Assembly (NCBI RefSeq): GCF_017589495.1
Contig: NC_063198.1
Location: 23,865,486 to 23,929,485, forward strand
DNA: 64,000 nucleotides
Source of the DNA: Alosa alosa
Taxonomy: Eukaryota; Chordata; Actinopteri; Clupeiformes; Clupeidae
Reading direction: 5' to 3'
Part shown: positions 1-13,507 of the stretch, one piece after another
Numbering within the stretch: the stretch's first letter is position 1
Layout of the letters: every line of letters starts with the position of its first letter
The notes under the pieces: generated by a model
The model's input: only the letters and a program-made list of their open reading frames with translations
Told to the model about the DNA's origin: nothing
Databases searched by the model: none
Made by a program: the position numbers and the translations under genes

Positions 1-514
1 GCAATGCTATCACACATGCAATCATTTTCTAATTCAAGGCTGGAACTATTTGGAACACCTTGTCAAAAATCGCTATGAGACTTATTCCCCTTGAATGGTA
101 CTGAATACTGATTGACCAAAATTATGGGGTCTGGCTCAAGGACTGTTTGTGATTTTGATTGCTTCACAGGTGCCAGTGGAAAGTTGAAATTTGCAGAAAT
201 ATGACAGTCCTGTCCGTACCCTTATTAAATCTACAAAATGTACCTAGCATCCATCATTATAACCATCTTGATGTTTGCAAATAAATTTTGTTGTATGCAC
301 ATACAGTACACAAAATACCAAGTGGGTGTGCCCTTGGGGATCTTGACTGCCTCCATTGGCAACCTCAAACATGCCAATGGAAGAACTTAATACTAAAGTA
401 CATATCTCATTCAATCACTGCTGCTTCAGTGAGTGACATGGAGACTATGCAAACTAGTGAGGTTTCATCCTGATCAATCACCATCTCCGAGGTTTCGAGA
501 GGCTGTGACACATT
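1..514. other. Gene-free flank, nothing recognised
   Basis: AT-rich sequence with only short open frames that resemble no family I know. No splice-bounded exon with protein-like content was found on either strand. Confidence 0.4.
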
Positions 515-737
515 CTTGGCAATGAGTGATCAGAAACACACTCAGCACACAGTGAGGTGAAGCACACACTAATTCCGGCGCAGTGAGCTGCCTGCAACAA
601 CAGCGGTGCTCGGGGAGCAGCGAGGGGTTAGGTGGCTTGCTCAAGGGCCCTTCAGCCATGCCTACTGGTCGGGGTTCGAACCGGCAACCCTCCAATTACA
701 AGTCCGAAGCGCTAACCAGTAGGCCACGGCTGCCCCC
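515..737 (-). repeat. tRNA-derived SINE, full head
   Basis: Read on the minus strand it begins with a tRNA-like head. An A-box-like stretch (GTGGCCTACTGGTTAGCGC) is followed by a B-box-like GGTTCGAACC. The body then reads CCCTTGAGCAAGCCACCTAA and a stretch of CTCACTG-type sequence. A second member lies at about 62488-62752 on the plus strand and shares the body nearly word for word, which supports a dispersed SINE family rather than a tRNA gene. The left (3') end is approximate. Confidence 0.8.
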
Positions 738-1585
738 AGACTTCATCCTGGGTGGCAGGTCCTTCAGTGCCTTGGCCCCCAAAATCTGGATTTTCCTCCT
801 GCAACCTTCTTGTCCCTCTCTTCCTTTCTTCAAAGCACATCTCAAGATTTTTTTGTTTAATGATCACTTCTCCTCCACACCCAACACATACACTGTAGCT
901 CTATACACTTCTCTTTATTGTTTTGTATTGTATTGTTTTGTTTGTTTGTTGTATTTTCCTTCCCACTATGTAAAACGTATTATTATTATTATATATTTTA
1001 CTAAAAATATAAACGTATTGAACAATCCCTTTTGCATGAGCCGACCTCACCATGAGCCATCATAGTTCAAAACCTGATACAATCTGATACTGTTGATTTC
1101 TAGAGAGAGACTAAACTGCATGTTCTCAAAGCAAGCTGGTGGAATTTGTTAAACATCACTTGCAATTCAGTGTTGAAGTGCTAATATATTCTGTTGGTCT
1201 TTGTTAAATATATATTATGCATTGTATTTCTTTATTCTTTGGGTGTAAATCTTGCCGATATGGACTCAAACATACTCACACTGTACGCCAGTCCACAAAC
1301 CAGTTTTTATCACCTGAGGATGAAGGAGTAATTAGACTTATGGTACAAATGAGACAGATTAAATCTGTTAAAACACACATTTACGCACCCAGATACACAC
1401 CTAACAGGAAGACTGTGCGGCTGAGAGGGAAATTAGGCTAATGCTTTAAGCAATATACAGTAGTGTGTGTGTGTGTGCCAAGCGTGTGCCTGTGCCTGCA
1501 GCCAGCACTGGGGATTAAACCACTCTACAGGCCTCGACAAACAACCTCTCTAAGTCTTTCCTCCAGCTATGGAAGTCTAGACTGG
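738..1585. other. Intergenic, nothing recognised
   Basis: AT-rich, with T-rich runs and a short (TAT)n tract near 980-995. No gene-like exon was found. Confidence 0.35.
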
Positions 1586-1593
1586 GTGCTGCC

Positions 1594-2649
1594 CAGTGAT
1601 GCCAGTAACGCGTTACTTAGTAACGCGTTAGTCTATTTTGACCACTTTAAATCACTGTGCGTTACTATTTTTGTCATTTTCCTTAGTAAAAAGATATATT
1701 CTTTGCTTTCTTCTTGTCTCGGGGATTAACGTCATGTAGGCTATGCCAACCTTTTCAGCATGAGGACAACTCACGTGTAAAACCATGCAGCAACACAAAC
1801 GTAAACAACAATGGAGGAAGGAGAGAGATGCGCGTTTTATCTATGCAGTCATTATTTTGAGTTTGTGTCAACTAAACATGACAACATTAAGTACGTTGTA
1901 GGCTACATTCTGTGCTGGTGACAAAGTACTGGGAGTTTTGGGAGTCTCCCACATATTGATATCCTGACGCCCACAAATTACATAAAATCTCCCGGAACTT
2001 AGAGCGAACAAGAGGACGCAAGCCAGACCGGACTTTGCGTGTGCATCTAAGTTTAACACGCACACAACGGAGAGGGAGAGAGAGAGGAGTGGTGCGTGTG
2101 CGCCTGAAGCGCATCCAAGACAGAGAGCATCCTGGTCTGTTTTGCTAAATCAACCAATCAGTTTTCAGTGTAGGTGGGCTTATATCTCTTTTCTCCTGAA
2201 CTTAATTAATCAGTTCAGTTAGTGTATCTAGGAACAGGAGCGTCATGGCTAAGGAAAGTCAGTGCCCCTCAAAAAGGAACATTTAAGACCCATTTCACAT
2301 CAGACTACACAAAAGTACTCATAATGATAGTATTGCACACTGCACTGTTTGTAACAGTGACTTTAGCATTGCTCACAGCGGGTTAAATGATTGCAAAAGA
2401 CTTGTTGAGGTGAGTTTAACAAGTGTAATTTCATTTGCATATTACTCAGGCCTATACAAAACCGGTTATCATTTTTATGTTAAGGCGGTGGGGGTGTTGT
2501 CGGCAGCTGCTGAAAGTAACTAATAAAGTAACTTGTAATTTAGGGTCTAAGTTACTTTTAAAATCAAGTAATCAGTAAAGTAACTAAATGACTTTTTAAA
2601 GGAGTAATCAGTAATCAGATTACTTTTCAAGGTAACTGTGGCAACACTG
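1594..2649 (+). mobile_element. Nonautonomous hAT-like DNA transposon with BED-finger remnant
   Basis: The left end is CAGTGATGCCAGTAACGCG and the right end reads TGGCAACACTG, giving imperfect inverted ends CAGTG(A/T)TGCCA of hAT type. The 8-bp flanks GTGCTGCC at 1586-1593 and 2650-2657 are identical, the expected hAT target-site duplication. Inside, plus-strand codons at 2338-2409 read HCTVCNSDFSIAHSGLNDCK followed by RLVE. This has the Cys-x2-Cys ... His-x5-Cys layout of a BED-type zinc finger, as in a hAT transposase N terminus. Upstream, near 2244, a short MAKESQCPSKRN frame ends in a stop. No full transposase exists, so the element is dead or moved in trans. Confidence 0.85.
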
Positions 2650-2657
2650 GTGCTGCC

Positions 2658-3280
2658 ATACTCAATGCAAAATGATGGCTCAAGGGTTTGAATTTGGGTT
2701 AGTGTGAGTGTTAGAGTAACAGAGTAAAGGTCAAGGATAGCATGTTTGAAATTCTCTCTCCCTCTCTCTTTCTCTTCTTTCCTCATTATCTTTCTTTCCA
2801 TTTTGGGCATGGTAACTCTGATAACGGCTGAACAGGCTCGGTGTCTTCATACAGCCCCATACTTCAGCATGATCATCTGCCTTCCATGCGGCTGCACTCT
2901 GTTATATATAAATCTACCCATACAGATGTGTGAGTGACTGATTTGGAGCATTGTGTTCCAGGGTAGGTTGACATGCCACAGTGTCTTTATAGCAGAATAT
3001 TTGTTGAGCGATAAGCAGAGAGGGTGTGTGTGTGTGAGAGAGAGAGAGAGAGAATGTGTGTGTGTTTATAATATACACATCAGATTATTAGTGTAGAAAT
3101 AAATAACAATTCTTCTCCCACAGACAGCCTCCCTTGCCCTCGCACCCTTCACAATCATGCATGTACACACACACAGACACATGTAGAAACATGACACAGA
3201 AACATGTAGTCATGCAAAGACAGACCCACACACACGCACGCACACATACACTCACACGCACTGACACACACACTCACATG

Positions 3281-3326
<46 letters not shown>

Positions 3327-5171
3327 GTCATGAGTAATGGAGAGACGTGGTGGCTGTCATGGGTAAACACTCCGGTGCACAGGCCTGCTGCTGCATGCTT
3401 GGGGCTGGGTGTTTTTTAGAGGAAGGGGATTACACATGCATACTTTCTCAGATGTATTGTGAGTCCTGTTCTCTTTCCTTTATTCCTCCCTTACTCCCTC
3501 TTTCCCTCTCTCCCTTTCCTTCTCCCCTCTTTCTCTCTCTCCCTTTCCTTCTCCCCTCACCCATGTACAGGTTTCAGAAATGCTTCAGCTTTGGTTTGAT
3601 TTGACAGCAATAAGTGCTTCTCCAAACACACACACACACCGCCCTTGTTTCTCTTTCTTTGCATACCTGGGTGTGGCAGGTAGCCAGTGAATACCTCGCT
3701 GAGGTGTGACTGAGCTAGTGTGTGGGAACCCATGAGAACATAACAAAAGTAGAACAATGTCACTTTCTCTGTCTTCATTTCAGGAAAAACAAAAAGCTTT
3801 ATTTTATTTCCCTGATCAGATCTAGTGATTTTATTAATGGATGCACACATTGCAACAGCAGTTTAAACTAAGTGTGAGAATATGGCTTAAGGATTGTATA
3901 TATATAAAAAGGCTCTACATGTCTGCCCTACTTTAATGTAATTTGAAGGTTGGGTCCAGCTTTCTTGGTCCTTCCTATAATGTACTAAAACCTTTGTAAG
4001 AGCCCAAAAGATTCAACTTTGGTACCAAAATGGTGGTCATGTACAATACAGTGTGCAGATGGGTGTTGTCAAACACAGGCAGTGACCTCTTACCCAAGAC
4101 TGGTGCAGATTTTTGTATTGTTGTTGGCTGTGACAGTAAAGTCAAGAAGGCCGAAGATCTCTCCCTCATAAGACATCATCCCCACACTCAAGATGCTGCT
4201 TTCATACACACTCTCTCAAAAAAGAAAAAAGAAAAGAAAATTCTGAATGAATCTGTCTTTTGTCCAGCCTAGTGACATAATTGATGTCAATTTAACATCA
4301 AATCTCCTGAGAAATTGCCATTCTCTATTCTCAGCCAAGTCAAATTTAAGTTCAACAGAAGATCTCAAAACAGTCTTTTTTTCCTTCTCAATCTAAGAGA
4401 CCTCAATAAGAGAAGATTTATTTCTTGTGAGACAAAGCAAAGACATTTTCAAGACAAGAAGTGGGCATGATGACATGACAGTTCCATGGAACGGGTACAG
4501 CCCAAGGCAAGCCACTGATGTGCCGGTGAATCTTTCTGCACCATGGCCACATACCAGATCAATTTCACATTTCAAAGTGCATGCCAGGAGGTAAAATATT
4601 TGAAACTGGGTGGTGCAAGTGTATGAAATACTAAGGCATATCGAGGAATGCCTGGTATTATAGTGCTTAGGGATTGTGAGTTTGATCACAGGTGCTACCA
4701 GCATCGAGCCTATTCAAGGCACATAACCAAGATGCTCAAGGGATAATGTCCCTTTAGTTCACTGGAAGTCCTTCAGTCCTTTCATTCATCACACACCTCC
4801 TTACATTCCACTTATTTTTATTTTTATGCATGAATCAATAGCAAACACTATATGTCTTTGTGAAATACCTGCATGTCACTCAAAGTCAGATTATGGAAGA
4901 AGGAGGGGAAGGGTGTGTGTAGGCGTGGGTGTGTTAGTGCAAATGTAAGTGTAGGTGGAGGCACTGGCCTGTGTATCACAAAGAAAATTCACAATTTCAA
5001 TTGCATAATCAGTTCACTTGTTTGAGACACATAGTATATACTTTGTTTGAAACACACAGGTTGATACATGGTCTTAGTTTTGGCATTTGGTATTGTTTTT
5101 ACTGGTTGTTTATCTAATCTATCTATCTTTGCAAGTTGCTTTGGACACAAGCATCTTCTAAAAACCTTATG
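2658..5171. other. Intergenic with CA/CT microsatellites
   Basis: Holds CT-rich tracts near 2755-2795 and 3480-3560, GT/GA tracts near 3025-3065 and a long CA-rich block at 3165-3323. Open frames here are low-complexity or unlike known proteins. Confidence 0.4.
3165..3323. repeat. (CA)n microsatellite block
   Basis: An imperfect CA-rich tract ends in a pure CA run at about 3288-3323. The Thr-His and Val-Cys frames across it are artefacts of the repeat. Confidence 0.9.
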
Positions 5172-5352
5172 GACCCTTTCAAGAGAGTTCCATTATCAGC
5201 ATCATAGTTGGCCCCACAAGGCTTCCGTTTGTTCCATTAAACCAAGATTAAATTAAGATAACATTCCATATGTTATCTTAATGCAGAGGAAGTAGATTGG
5301 GACCCAAATAGAACGTTCAAGCATTGTTTTTGTTTTTATTGTTGAAAGGGTC
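5172..5352. mobile_element. Short MITE with GACCCTTTCAA inverted ends
   Basis: The ends are GACCCTTTCAAGAGAG and TTGTTGAAAGGGTC, next to TA dinucleotides. A second copy lies at 46032-46186 with the same interior (TTCCATTATCAGCATCATAG and GGAAGTAGATTGGGA). This copy carries about 30 extra bases near 5230-5262. The small size, terminal inverted repeats and lack of coding fit a MITE. The superfamily cannot be told from the ends alone. Confidence 0.75.
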
Positions 5353-7640
5353 TATAGCTTTAACTAGGACTTCTGTGGTTACTGCATGCTGTTCAGATAC
5401 CACAACATATGCTTGCTTAGGGGTGACATGCATGTTTACACTGGTTTGTGGCTATAAATAACAACTTACAACTGAAGTTATTAAAGGTGTGTTTGTGTGC
5501 ACCCATGCTTGTATTTTAATTACAATGTGTTGATGATTGCGTAAAAGCCTGTTAAACAATTTACAATTTTTGTCATTTGGTGATCCTAATTAATAGTAAC
5601 TGTGCAGAATTAGTTTATCAATTTATCCAAACAGTGAACTGCATTTCTAGATCTAGTAACATGGACTGAACATTACCCCTGAATTTCACTCATCTTCCCA
5701 TTACTTTTGACTGGATTTGTGATGAAGTTTAGTTTCATTTCACCTGCTTTGCCACTGCAATGGGCTCACAACCAAATGGATATGGCCACAGATGGTTAAT
5801 GATTATGAGAAAAAAGAGTAGACCTTGCACATGAACGCTACGCTAGATTAAGAGGACTCCTTAAAAGGAGTGTCGTTATGCCTGTGTTCCATCACCATAG
5901 CAACATGTATTTTGACTCCACCCTTTAGCAGTGGGCAAGGAGGGGACGTTGAGATGCAGGTAAGGAGATTCAGATGCAGGTAAGGGGTGTGGAGGCGGTA
6001 AGGGGTGTGGAGTGTTGGTAGGGGCTACCAGTATGATCATGTTTTCATTGAAATGATAAGACTGGGTTTCCATTTGATTGTGTCCCTCAGTTTAGTTCAT
6101 CAATACAGCATAAACAGCCTGGCAGTAGCCTAAAAGAATATTGAGCAATGAATAGTGTTCAGAATGAACACTGCCACCAATAGTGACAAATAAACAAGTC
6201 TTCGCAGTGCCCAGTGTCTTCATCAGCGCACAGCTTGAGTGGGTGGTAGGGTGTGTGTAAGGGGAGGGGGTGTGGCATGACTCCAATCTTTGGGAAGCTA
6301 CTGGAGAGGCTGAGGTAGACAGCATGGTAGAGCCACAGGATAGTGAGGTCACAGCAGAGATATGACAGTTGCTAGGAGCAGCAGTGCAGCAAAACAAACA
6401 AACACACACATAGCCTAAACACACACACATACACACATGCGCGTATGCGCGTGCACACACACACACACACACACAGGCAGGCAGGCAGACTTTACACTTC
6501 CTCTAATAGACTCACATTTATAATCTCAGTCAGATGACACAGAATTGATGAATGAATGTACTGACATGAATTGTAAGCATCTAATCTAATTTTTAAAATG
6601 TTAAACTTGTAATTTTAACTTTTCTTTCCATGCTACACACACTGTCATGTAATCATTGTCGGTTAATGTTTCCGACATTTTGGTTTCTGCAGTCTTTTGG
6701 ATGAGCAGATCTTTTGTTGGGATCATTTTGTGAAGCTATCCTTACATCACTCGTGATCAGCACGATAATTTATCTCTTGACAGGAGATTTTTTTAGCTTG
6801 CAGCATTTATCAGTTCCTAAGTCCTCTGGCTTGCGGATGTGTTTGCTTGTGTGGGTGTGGACCTGCATTCTGGCTATGATGGTGTAAATGGGTACAAACA
6901 GGAAGAGAATTTTAGAGCAGTTATTTAAAAAAAAAAAAAAAAAATTCCAATGTTCTTTTAGTTTATTTCTTTTAGTTGATTAATTTGACTCAAGCTATAA
7001 ATAACTCAAGCTGAGTGCAGTGACGAGTAAAATATGTCAATTAGAACTTTTATATGAGTTTTCATATGAAATTGTTTACATGGTCATTTAACAATGCGGC
7101 CTCAAGCCTAAAATGATTTTATTGTATTCGATCATTTTTAATTGAAGGTTGAAATGTAAATACCAGGAGCTTGACTTGGGCTGTAACCATTCCATGGAAA
7201 ACTGTCATGCCATCATGTCAATTACTTATCTTGAAAATGTATTTTCTTCTCTCACAAGAAATAAACTAGCATTTTTCACCTAAACCCCCTGCAGGAGAAA
7301 TAAAACAGCAAAAGATTGAGAAGGAAAGAGTATTTTCCACTGTAAGTGAAAGTGTGCTTTCATAAATGTTAAAATGTTCAAATGTTTTAATATGCAATAA
7401 ACATTGTAGACATGATTAATGTTGTTAATGACTATTGTAGCAGGAAATGGCTGAATGTTTATGCAATACCATACCATAAGCGTGTGAATGGCAAGTCAAC
7501 AGAGGATGTGACCTCAGGAGGCAGGCCTTCAAGGCAGAGTTATAAATAAAAAGCCATACTGGCAAATGAAAAGAAGATTAAGACGGGCAAAAGACAATGG
7601 ACAGAGCAAGAAATATGGAAAAACATGTTATGGAGAGACA
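5353..7640. other. Intergenic, no gene recognised
   Basis: AT-rich with a CA tract near 6453-6473 and a poly-A run near 6927. The Cys/Val-rich minus-strand frame around 6092-6472 is mostly translated CA repeat. Confidence 0.35.
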
Positions 7641-7993
7641 ACTGTACGTACACACCGCCGCCGACTTGAGCTTGCAAAGAAGCTCGGGTCGCCCTGTCAA
7701 GGACGCTTGTCAAAAAAGTACAGGGAAGCTTTGGCCGCTCTTACGTGGCAGCATTCTATGTTCGATCATGTTCTATCTTACTACTTTATTTAAAGGCCGT
7801 CTATTTCGATTGGTTGCTGGACGTTGGTCGCTGAACCGCGTCATAGCTCATTACCATAAAGTTGACTTACTTTCAACTTTCTGCCTGACGCTCAAGACGC
7901 GATGCCGCAGCTGAGAGAAGCCGGCTTCCATTGAAAATGAATGACTTCCTGAATCATTGGAAGCTCAAGTCGGTGGCGGTGTGCACGTACAGT
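7641..7993. mobile_element. Candidate TIR element, about 350 bp
   Basis: The left end ACTGTACGTACACACCGCCG, continuing into CCGACTTGAGCTTGCAA, is mirrored at the right end by the complement of TTGGAAGCTCAAGTCGGTGG and GTGTGCACGTACAGT. Arms of about 37 bp differ at only a few positions. The interior has no transposase. A target duplication was not clear. The arms support a nonautonomous DNA transposon of unknown superfamily. Confidence 0.7.
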
Positions 7994-8158
7994 TAGGTGT
8001 TAAGGTTGCGAAGAGGAACATTCAGACGCAGACCAAATGCATCTGTCAAGCATAGCGGAGGCAATATGATGGTGTGGGAGTGCCTTGGCAGTGGTATAGT
8101 GGGAGATGTGGCTATATGATTTATGGAATGTGGTATAGTGGGAGATTAATTCATATTG

Positions 8159-8190
8159 AAATATATATATATATATATGTGTATATATAT
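8159..8190. repeat. (AT)n microsatellite
   Basis: An alternating AT/TA run with one GTG interruption, between unrelated sequences. Confidence 0.8.
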
Positions 8191-8534
8191 TTATAACTTG
8201 AGCAGCAATGTGCATACATGGTACAACGCAGAAAGTTATCATGTGCACCAGACTGTTGATATCAAAACTGAAATCTCTCTATCACTCTCTATCATCCTGT
8301 GAATCTTTCATGCTGTCTGCTCCCCAACCTGTTCATCTGTAGTTTTCCTTTTTTATTAAAAGGTGTGATTTGATCCAGTATCTAATTTCATACTTGGAAA
8401 CACCCATTCACGTGTGTTTCCAAAGAACCACACCTTGTACTGTTGAATTCTTATCTTGCAACAAAGATAATCATAATTACTGTAAGCACAGAGCATCATA
8501 CAGACCTGCAGAGTAAAAACACATTACTTCATAC

Positions 8535-8984
8535 TAGCCTGATGAGCCAGACTCACATAAAGATGTAGGGTCTGGGGACTCACCATTTGCAGTGCTCAGT
8601 ACAAGGGGCGGGAAAATTCCCTCTGCACACAATAGGATAGCGCTACAACTCATGAGTCCCATGCGTTTTCCCACCAGCGGAGCTAGCTAGTTCAAACTTT
8701 TGCCAACTTAAAAAAAGCTTAAAAAACCAACCAAATCTTTTGCCAACTTAAAAAAAAACTTGTGTCACGCTGTTTGCCAACAGCAACATCCATCTTCTTT
8801 GTTTTCAAGTAGCAGGGAACCGTTGCAACTCTGTCATCAATCATTATGTTAAGCCCGCCTACCGACTCTATACACGATGTGATTGGCCTTATCGAAGTTT
8901 AATATTTTCAGCGGAGAGTTGCTAGACTACCCTGGCAGCAAATTACATTTGCGGCCAATAGGGTGCGTCTAGATTTCTAGGCTA
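8535..8984. mobile_element. MITE family with TAGCCTG...CTAGGCTA ends, copy 1
   Basis: It begins TAGCCTGATGAGCC and ends GTCTAGATTTCTAGGCTA. A related member at 52751-53245 shares both ends, the GGGGCGGG motif, the AGCGCTACAAC/ACGACC stretch and the closing GGGTGCGTCTAGATTTCTAG. The flanks here match at only six of nine positions (ACTTCATAC against GGCTCATAC), as expected for an older insertion with a decayed 9-bp target duplication. Confidence 0.7.
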
Positions 8985-9104
8985 GGCTCATACAGTAGTT
9001 AGAGTTACTCAGACTAAAGAGATAAACAACAAGGACTTGAAAGGCGTATGAAAGTAGACACACACAATTAGTTTGATGCACCATACTTGATGGGGGTGTA
9101 AGAA

Positions 9105-9526
9105 AATATCGATAAAACCAAATATCCCATTTCATTCTGCAATACTGTATTGATATATTAAAAACCATAATATTGATTTTTTTAAATGATTATTATTTAT
9201 GTATTTAATTATGTTTGTATTAATAGTTTACAATTTGTTGTATTAATAGTATACAAGCACTTTCTTTTGTTATTGACATAGGCAGAACTGTACTGTACAC
9301 AGTGTATTGAATTGTTTGTCTAAAGCAGACTTTTTTTGCTTACATTTTATGCGTATGATGGTGTCTTCTTTCTTTATAATATCAGTTTTTCTAAAATTAG
9401 ACTGAATCAAAATGCAATATATCGCCTTTCGCACAGTATTGAAATATATCGCATTATATTGAATCGTGACCCATGTATCGTGATATGTATTTTATCACCA
9501 GATTTTTGCCAATACACAGCCCTACT
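9105..9526. mobile_element. Candidate DNA-transposon remnant (ATCGTGAYAT-rich)
   Basis: AT-rich sequence carries repeated TATCGAT / ATATATCGC / ATCGTGA motifs from a GGGGGTGTAAGAAAATATCG end to a CCAATACACAGCCC end. Internal repetition and edges suggest a decayed nonautonomous element, but no clean inverted ends or target duplication were confirmed. Confidence 0.4.
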
Positions 9527-10959
9527 CAATGATAAAAAAATAACCATATCATATAAAATGTTACCAAATTGTAAATACACTGCCAACACAATCGCAAGTG
9601 AAACAACCCGAAATGAGCCAGACACCCCCTACATTTCTGCTGCAACTCTATGGCGTGACATAACACACAACATGATACTACCCAATATATACTCTGAGCT
9701 GACTCTATAAAACACGCTCCTACTGATAAGCAACTGCTACTGTCACTGCTGACATTACGACCTTCACCAGCTTCTTCAGATGAATTCATGTCTATCAGCT
9801 GACATGGCCATGGAAGCAGTCCTCACTACCTGTTGTTTCTTGTGTGCACTCTGAGACTGTATATGCAGCAGGCAAAGGGCAGAGCAACTGCTAATCTTTC
9901 TCATTGCGCAGATGAGCGCTACCATCTGTACTCAATTTGCTTGAGCTGCAGGGCTTTCTTGTTTTGTAACACTAACAATATCTGAATCCATGTTTGGCCA
10001 GTTGCACTGTAATGAATTTGCCAAGAACTTTTTAAAGCAAAGGTTGAAGTAACCTCTGTAGCAGCGTATCTGATTTGTGGTTAGTTTTGGAACCTATTGG
10101 TTAATTCAGTTACCCAACACACCCACCCTGAGCTTCACTTGCAGTAGTCAATGCCATGTAGTCAATGTGTAGTCATGTAGACAATTTGTAGTAATAGACA
10201 ATTTGCATATGATGTCTTTGGTACAGGGATAGGATTGGAGATAAAAAGATTAAAAAAAACTTTCACTGAAAGAGGTTATACCTACTAGGCCTAATGCAAA
10301 ATGGCAAAACAAATTCAAATTCAAAATAATCCTTAACAGAGAAGACACAAAAAGAGAAAACAAGTGCAAGCTTCTCTGGCATATAAAAGCCCAGATATCC
10401 ATGCACAAAAAAGACAGAAATATGAAAAATACCAATCGTTATTTTTAAAAATATTATAGCTTACAGACAAGCCCAGAAAAGTGGAGAGGGCAAGCAGGCC
10501 TTCCTGTTTCATTGTGTCAAGAAGTTGTAGCATTGTTATAAAACCTTTAAAATCTCTAAACAATCACAAGTAGGGCAGTTCATCACAGTTCATCCATTGC
10601 AACTGGATTGATGAAAGGTCACTTACACCTGTAGGCTACTTTGTATTTGGGAAAAGCAAAAGGTATCAGCATAATGTTATATTTTTATTTATTTATTTAT
10701 TAATAATCAAAAACATCTCTTGTCAGTTCCATGCCGTTTTCAACAGCTATCAAAAACAAAGGTAATTTTTGGATGGATGGATTTTTTGTGAATGTTGAAC
10801 CAGTGGTGCAAATAACTGACATGTCCAAATGGGCCTTGATGAAATGCGTCGCTAGACTGTTCATACACATTTTAACGGGCCAAAGTTGAAGAGCTGTTGT
10901 CCGTTATTGTTCGTGCAAATATAGGCTGATTCATGTTCCCTTTCATTGTGTAACTGAGG
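9527..10959. other. Intergenic, no gene recognised
   Basis: AT-rich sequence, with short (TTTA)n near 10680-10705. No exon-like segment was found. Confidence 0.35.
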
Positions 10960-13507
10960 TCCATGGCTTGTCTGGCTTTCAGAGAGGGGGACATGGCAGA
11001 GCTGAGGCGCGTGCAAGGGGAACTCAAATTCAAGCTAAAGGAAGCTAAGGAGGATTACAGAAAGAAGGTGGAACAGAAGCTGCAGGAAAACAACTTGAAG
11101 GAGACATGGGACTGCATGAAGGTTATCACTGGCCTGAAGAAGAACAGCAGCTCTGTGGAGGGGGACCTGCACAGGGCGAACCAGTTGAACCACTTCTACA
11201 ACAGGTTTGACTCCCCTGCTCCAGCTCCAATGGCGGTGGTCTGTCCACCATCCCCAGCCCCCACCCTCACACCCCTCAATACCAGCGCAACACTCACCTC
11301 CATCATCACAGGCTATCATTAATTTCCCCACCATCACTGGATTTTGCACCCCTCCCCAACATGGTGATCACGAACAATGAGGTGACAACGACCTCAGTCA
11401 ACAGCCATCAGACACACAGATCCCAGATGCACCCCTCCACCTCCCCTCCCCTTACACCCCTCACCATTACAAAGGATCAAGTGACAGTCCAACTTAAGAA
11501 ATTGCGCAGCAATAAAGCAGCTGGGCCTGACAGACTGTACCCAAGGCTACTCAAGGCCTGTGCTGCTGAACTGGGGGAACCACTGAAGCACATCTTCAAT
11601 TTGAGCCTACGCCTTGGACAAGTTCCAACACTGTGGAAGACATCATGTCTCACCCCTGTCCCAAAGAAGCCACACCCTACAGTCCATACACTACAGACCT
11701 GTCGCTCTTACATCACATGTGATGAAGACAATGGAGCGATTGGTCTTAGGCATGCTCAGACCCCAGGTACACCATGCACTAGACCCGTTACAGTTTGCTT
11801 ACCAGGAGAAAGTGGGCGTGGACGATGCCATCACTTATCTTCTACACAGGACACATTCCCACCTGGACAAGGGGAAAAGTGCTGTGAGAATCATGTTCTT
11901 TGATTTCTCAAGTGCTTTTAACACCATCCAGCCCCTCAGATTGGGAGACAAGCTCTTGCAGATGGGTGTGGACGCTCACCTGGTAACCTGGATTACAGAT
12001 TACCTGACCGAGCAACCACAGTTCGTCAGACTGAAGAACTGTCTCTCTGACGCTGTGATCTGCAGCACCGGAGCGCCACTGGGAACTGTGCTCTCTCCAG
12101 TCCTGTTCACCCTGTACACATCTGACTTCTGCTACAACACCCGAGTCATGCCACATGCAGAAGTTTTCTGATGATACTGCAATTGTGGGGTGTATCAGGA
12201 ACGGGCAGGAGGAGGAGTACAGGAGCCTGGTGGAGGACTTTTGTGCAATGGTGCAAACTCAATCATCTTCAACTTAACACTTCAAAGACCAAGGAGATGG
12301 TGGTGGATTTCCTCGCAGGTCTAAGCCCACTCTGCTACCAGTTCACATTGATGGGGTCAATGTGGAGGTGGTTAGCACCTACAAGTATCTGGGTCTCCAC
12401 CTGGACAATAAACTGGACTGGTCAGCCAACACTGATGCACTCTACAAGAAAGGGCAGAGCAGGCTGTACTTCATGAGGAGGCTGCGGTCCTTCAATGTGT
12501 GCAGTAAGCTCCTCAGGATGTTCTACCAGTCTGTTGTTGCCAGCGTCCTCTTCTATGCAGTAGTATGCTGGGGTGGAAGCACAAGGAAGAAGGATGTGGG
12601 GCTTAATTGACAGGCTGGTAAGGAAAGCTGGCTCTGTAGTGGGAGCTGAACTGGAGTGTATCACTTCACTATCTGACAAAAGGACCCTGAACAAACTGAT
12701 CAACATCTTGGACAATGAGTGTCACCCACTCCACAGCACTATTGTTAAAACACAAGAGCCTGATCAGCTGGAGACTTCGGCTCACTGCCTTGCACAACTG
12801 ACAGACTGAGAAAGTCATTTGTCCCCAGGGCCATTGAACTGTTCAATGCCTCACTTAAGGGAAGAGGGAGAGATAGACTTCTCTGCATAGTCTGTCTGCC
12901 TCTTCATCCCCTCCATGTTTGGTACTGTCTGTCCACTAGCCACTTGTACCACTGTCTTTATGCCTCACTGTTTGCCTGCTATATTAGCACATATGCATAA
13001 CCCCCCCCCCCATGCCACAGCCGAACTGTGGCCACACTTATACATTTTCTTAAATAGTTTAAATATATAGATATATAGACTTTCCTTTACTTTATTTCTG
13101 CATTGTTGCACTGTTGACTTACTCATTTGCACTATCACCATGACCACTATCACCATTGCACTACCACCATGACACTCATTCACACAAAGCACCTTAGAGC
13201 ACCTTACCATACCTTACTATGCACAGAGAATCACAGGCTCAGTCCCTGCCTCAGTCATTGCAAGCGCTTCTGATTTATTAACCACTATGTGGATACTGTT
13301 TTTAGAATTGATTTAGATTAAGTGTTAGTATAATTTGTAATTTTGGTATTTGTATTTTAGTATATTTTTATATATTGTATTAAGTGTAGCATATTCTTTA
13401 TCTTCTACTGTCCTTACTGCTTAGTTGTGTTTTTATGTAGTTGTGCTTAGTTGTGTTCTTGTATGTATGCTGCTGAGACCTTGAATTTCCCCTGGGGATC
13501 AATAAAG

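Noticed and set aside
583..1065. 160-codon plus-strand frame
   Set aside because: It runs across a SINE on the opposite strand and T-rich DNA, with no family motif.
3160..3325. CRISPR-like or regulatory array
   Set aside because: The repeats are simple dinucleotides without spacers; this is vertebrate DNA.
3088..3370. Overlapping open frames rich in Cys/Val or Thr/His
   Set aside because: They are translations of a CA/GT microsatellite.
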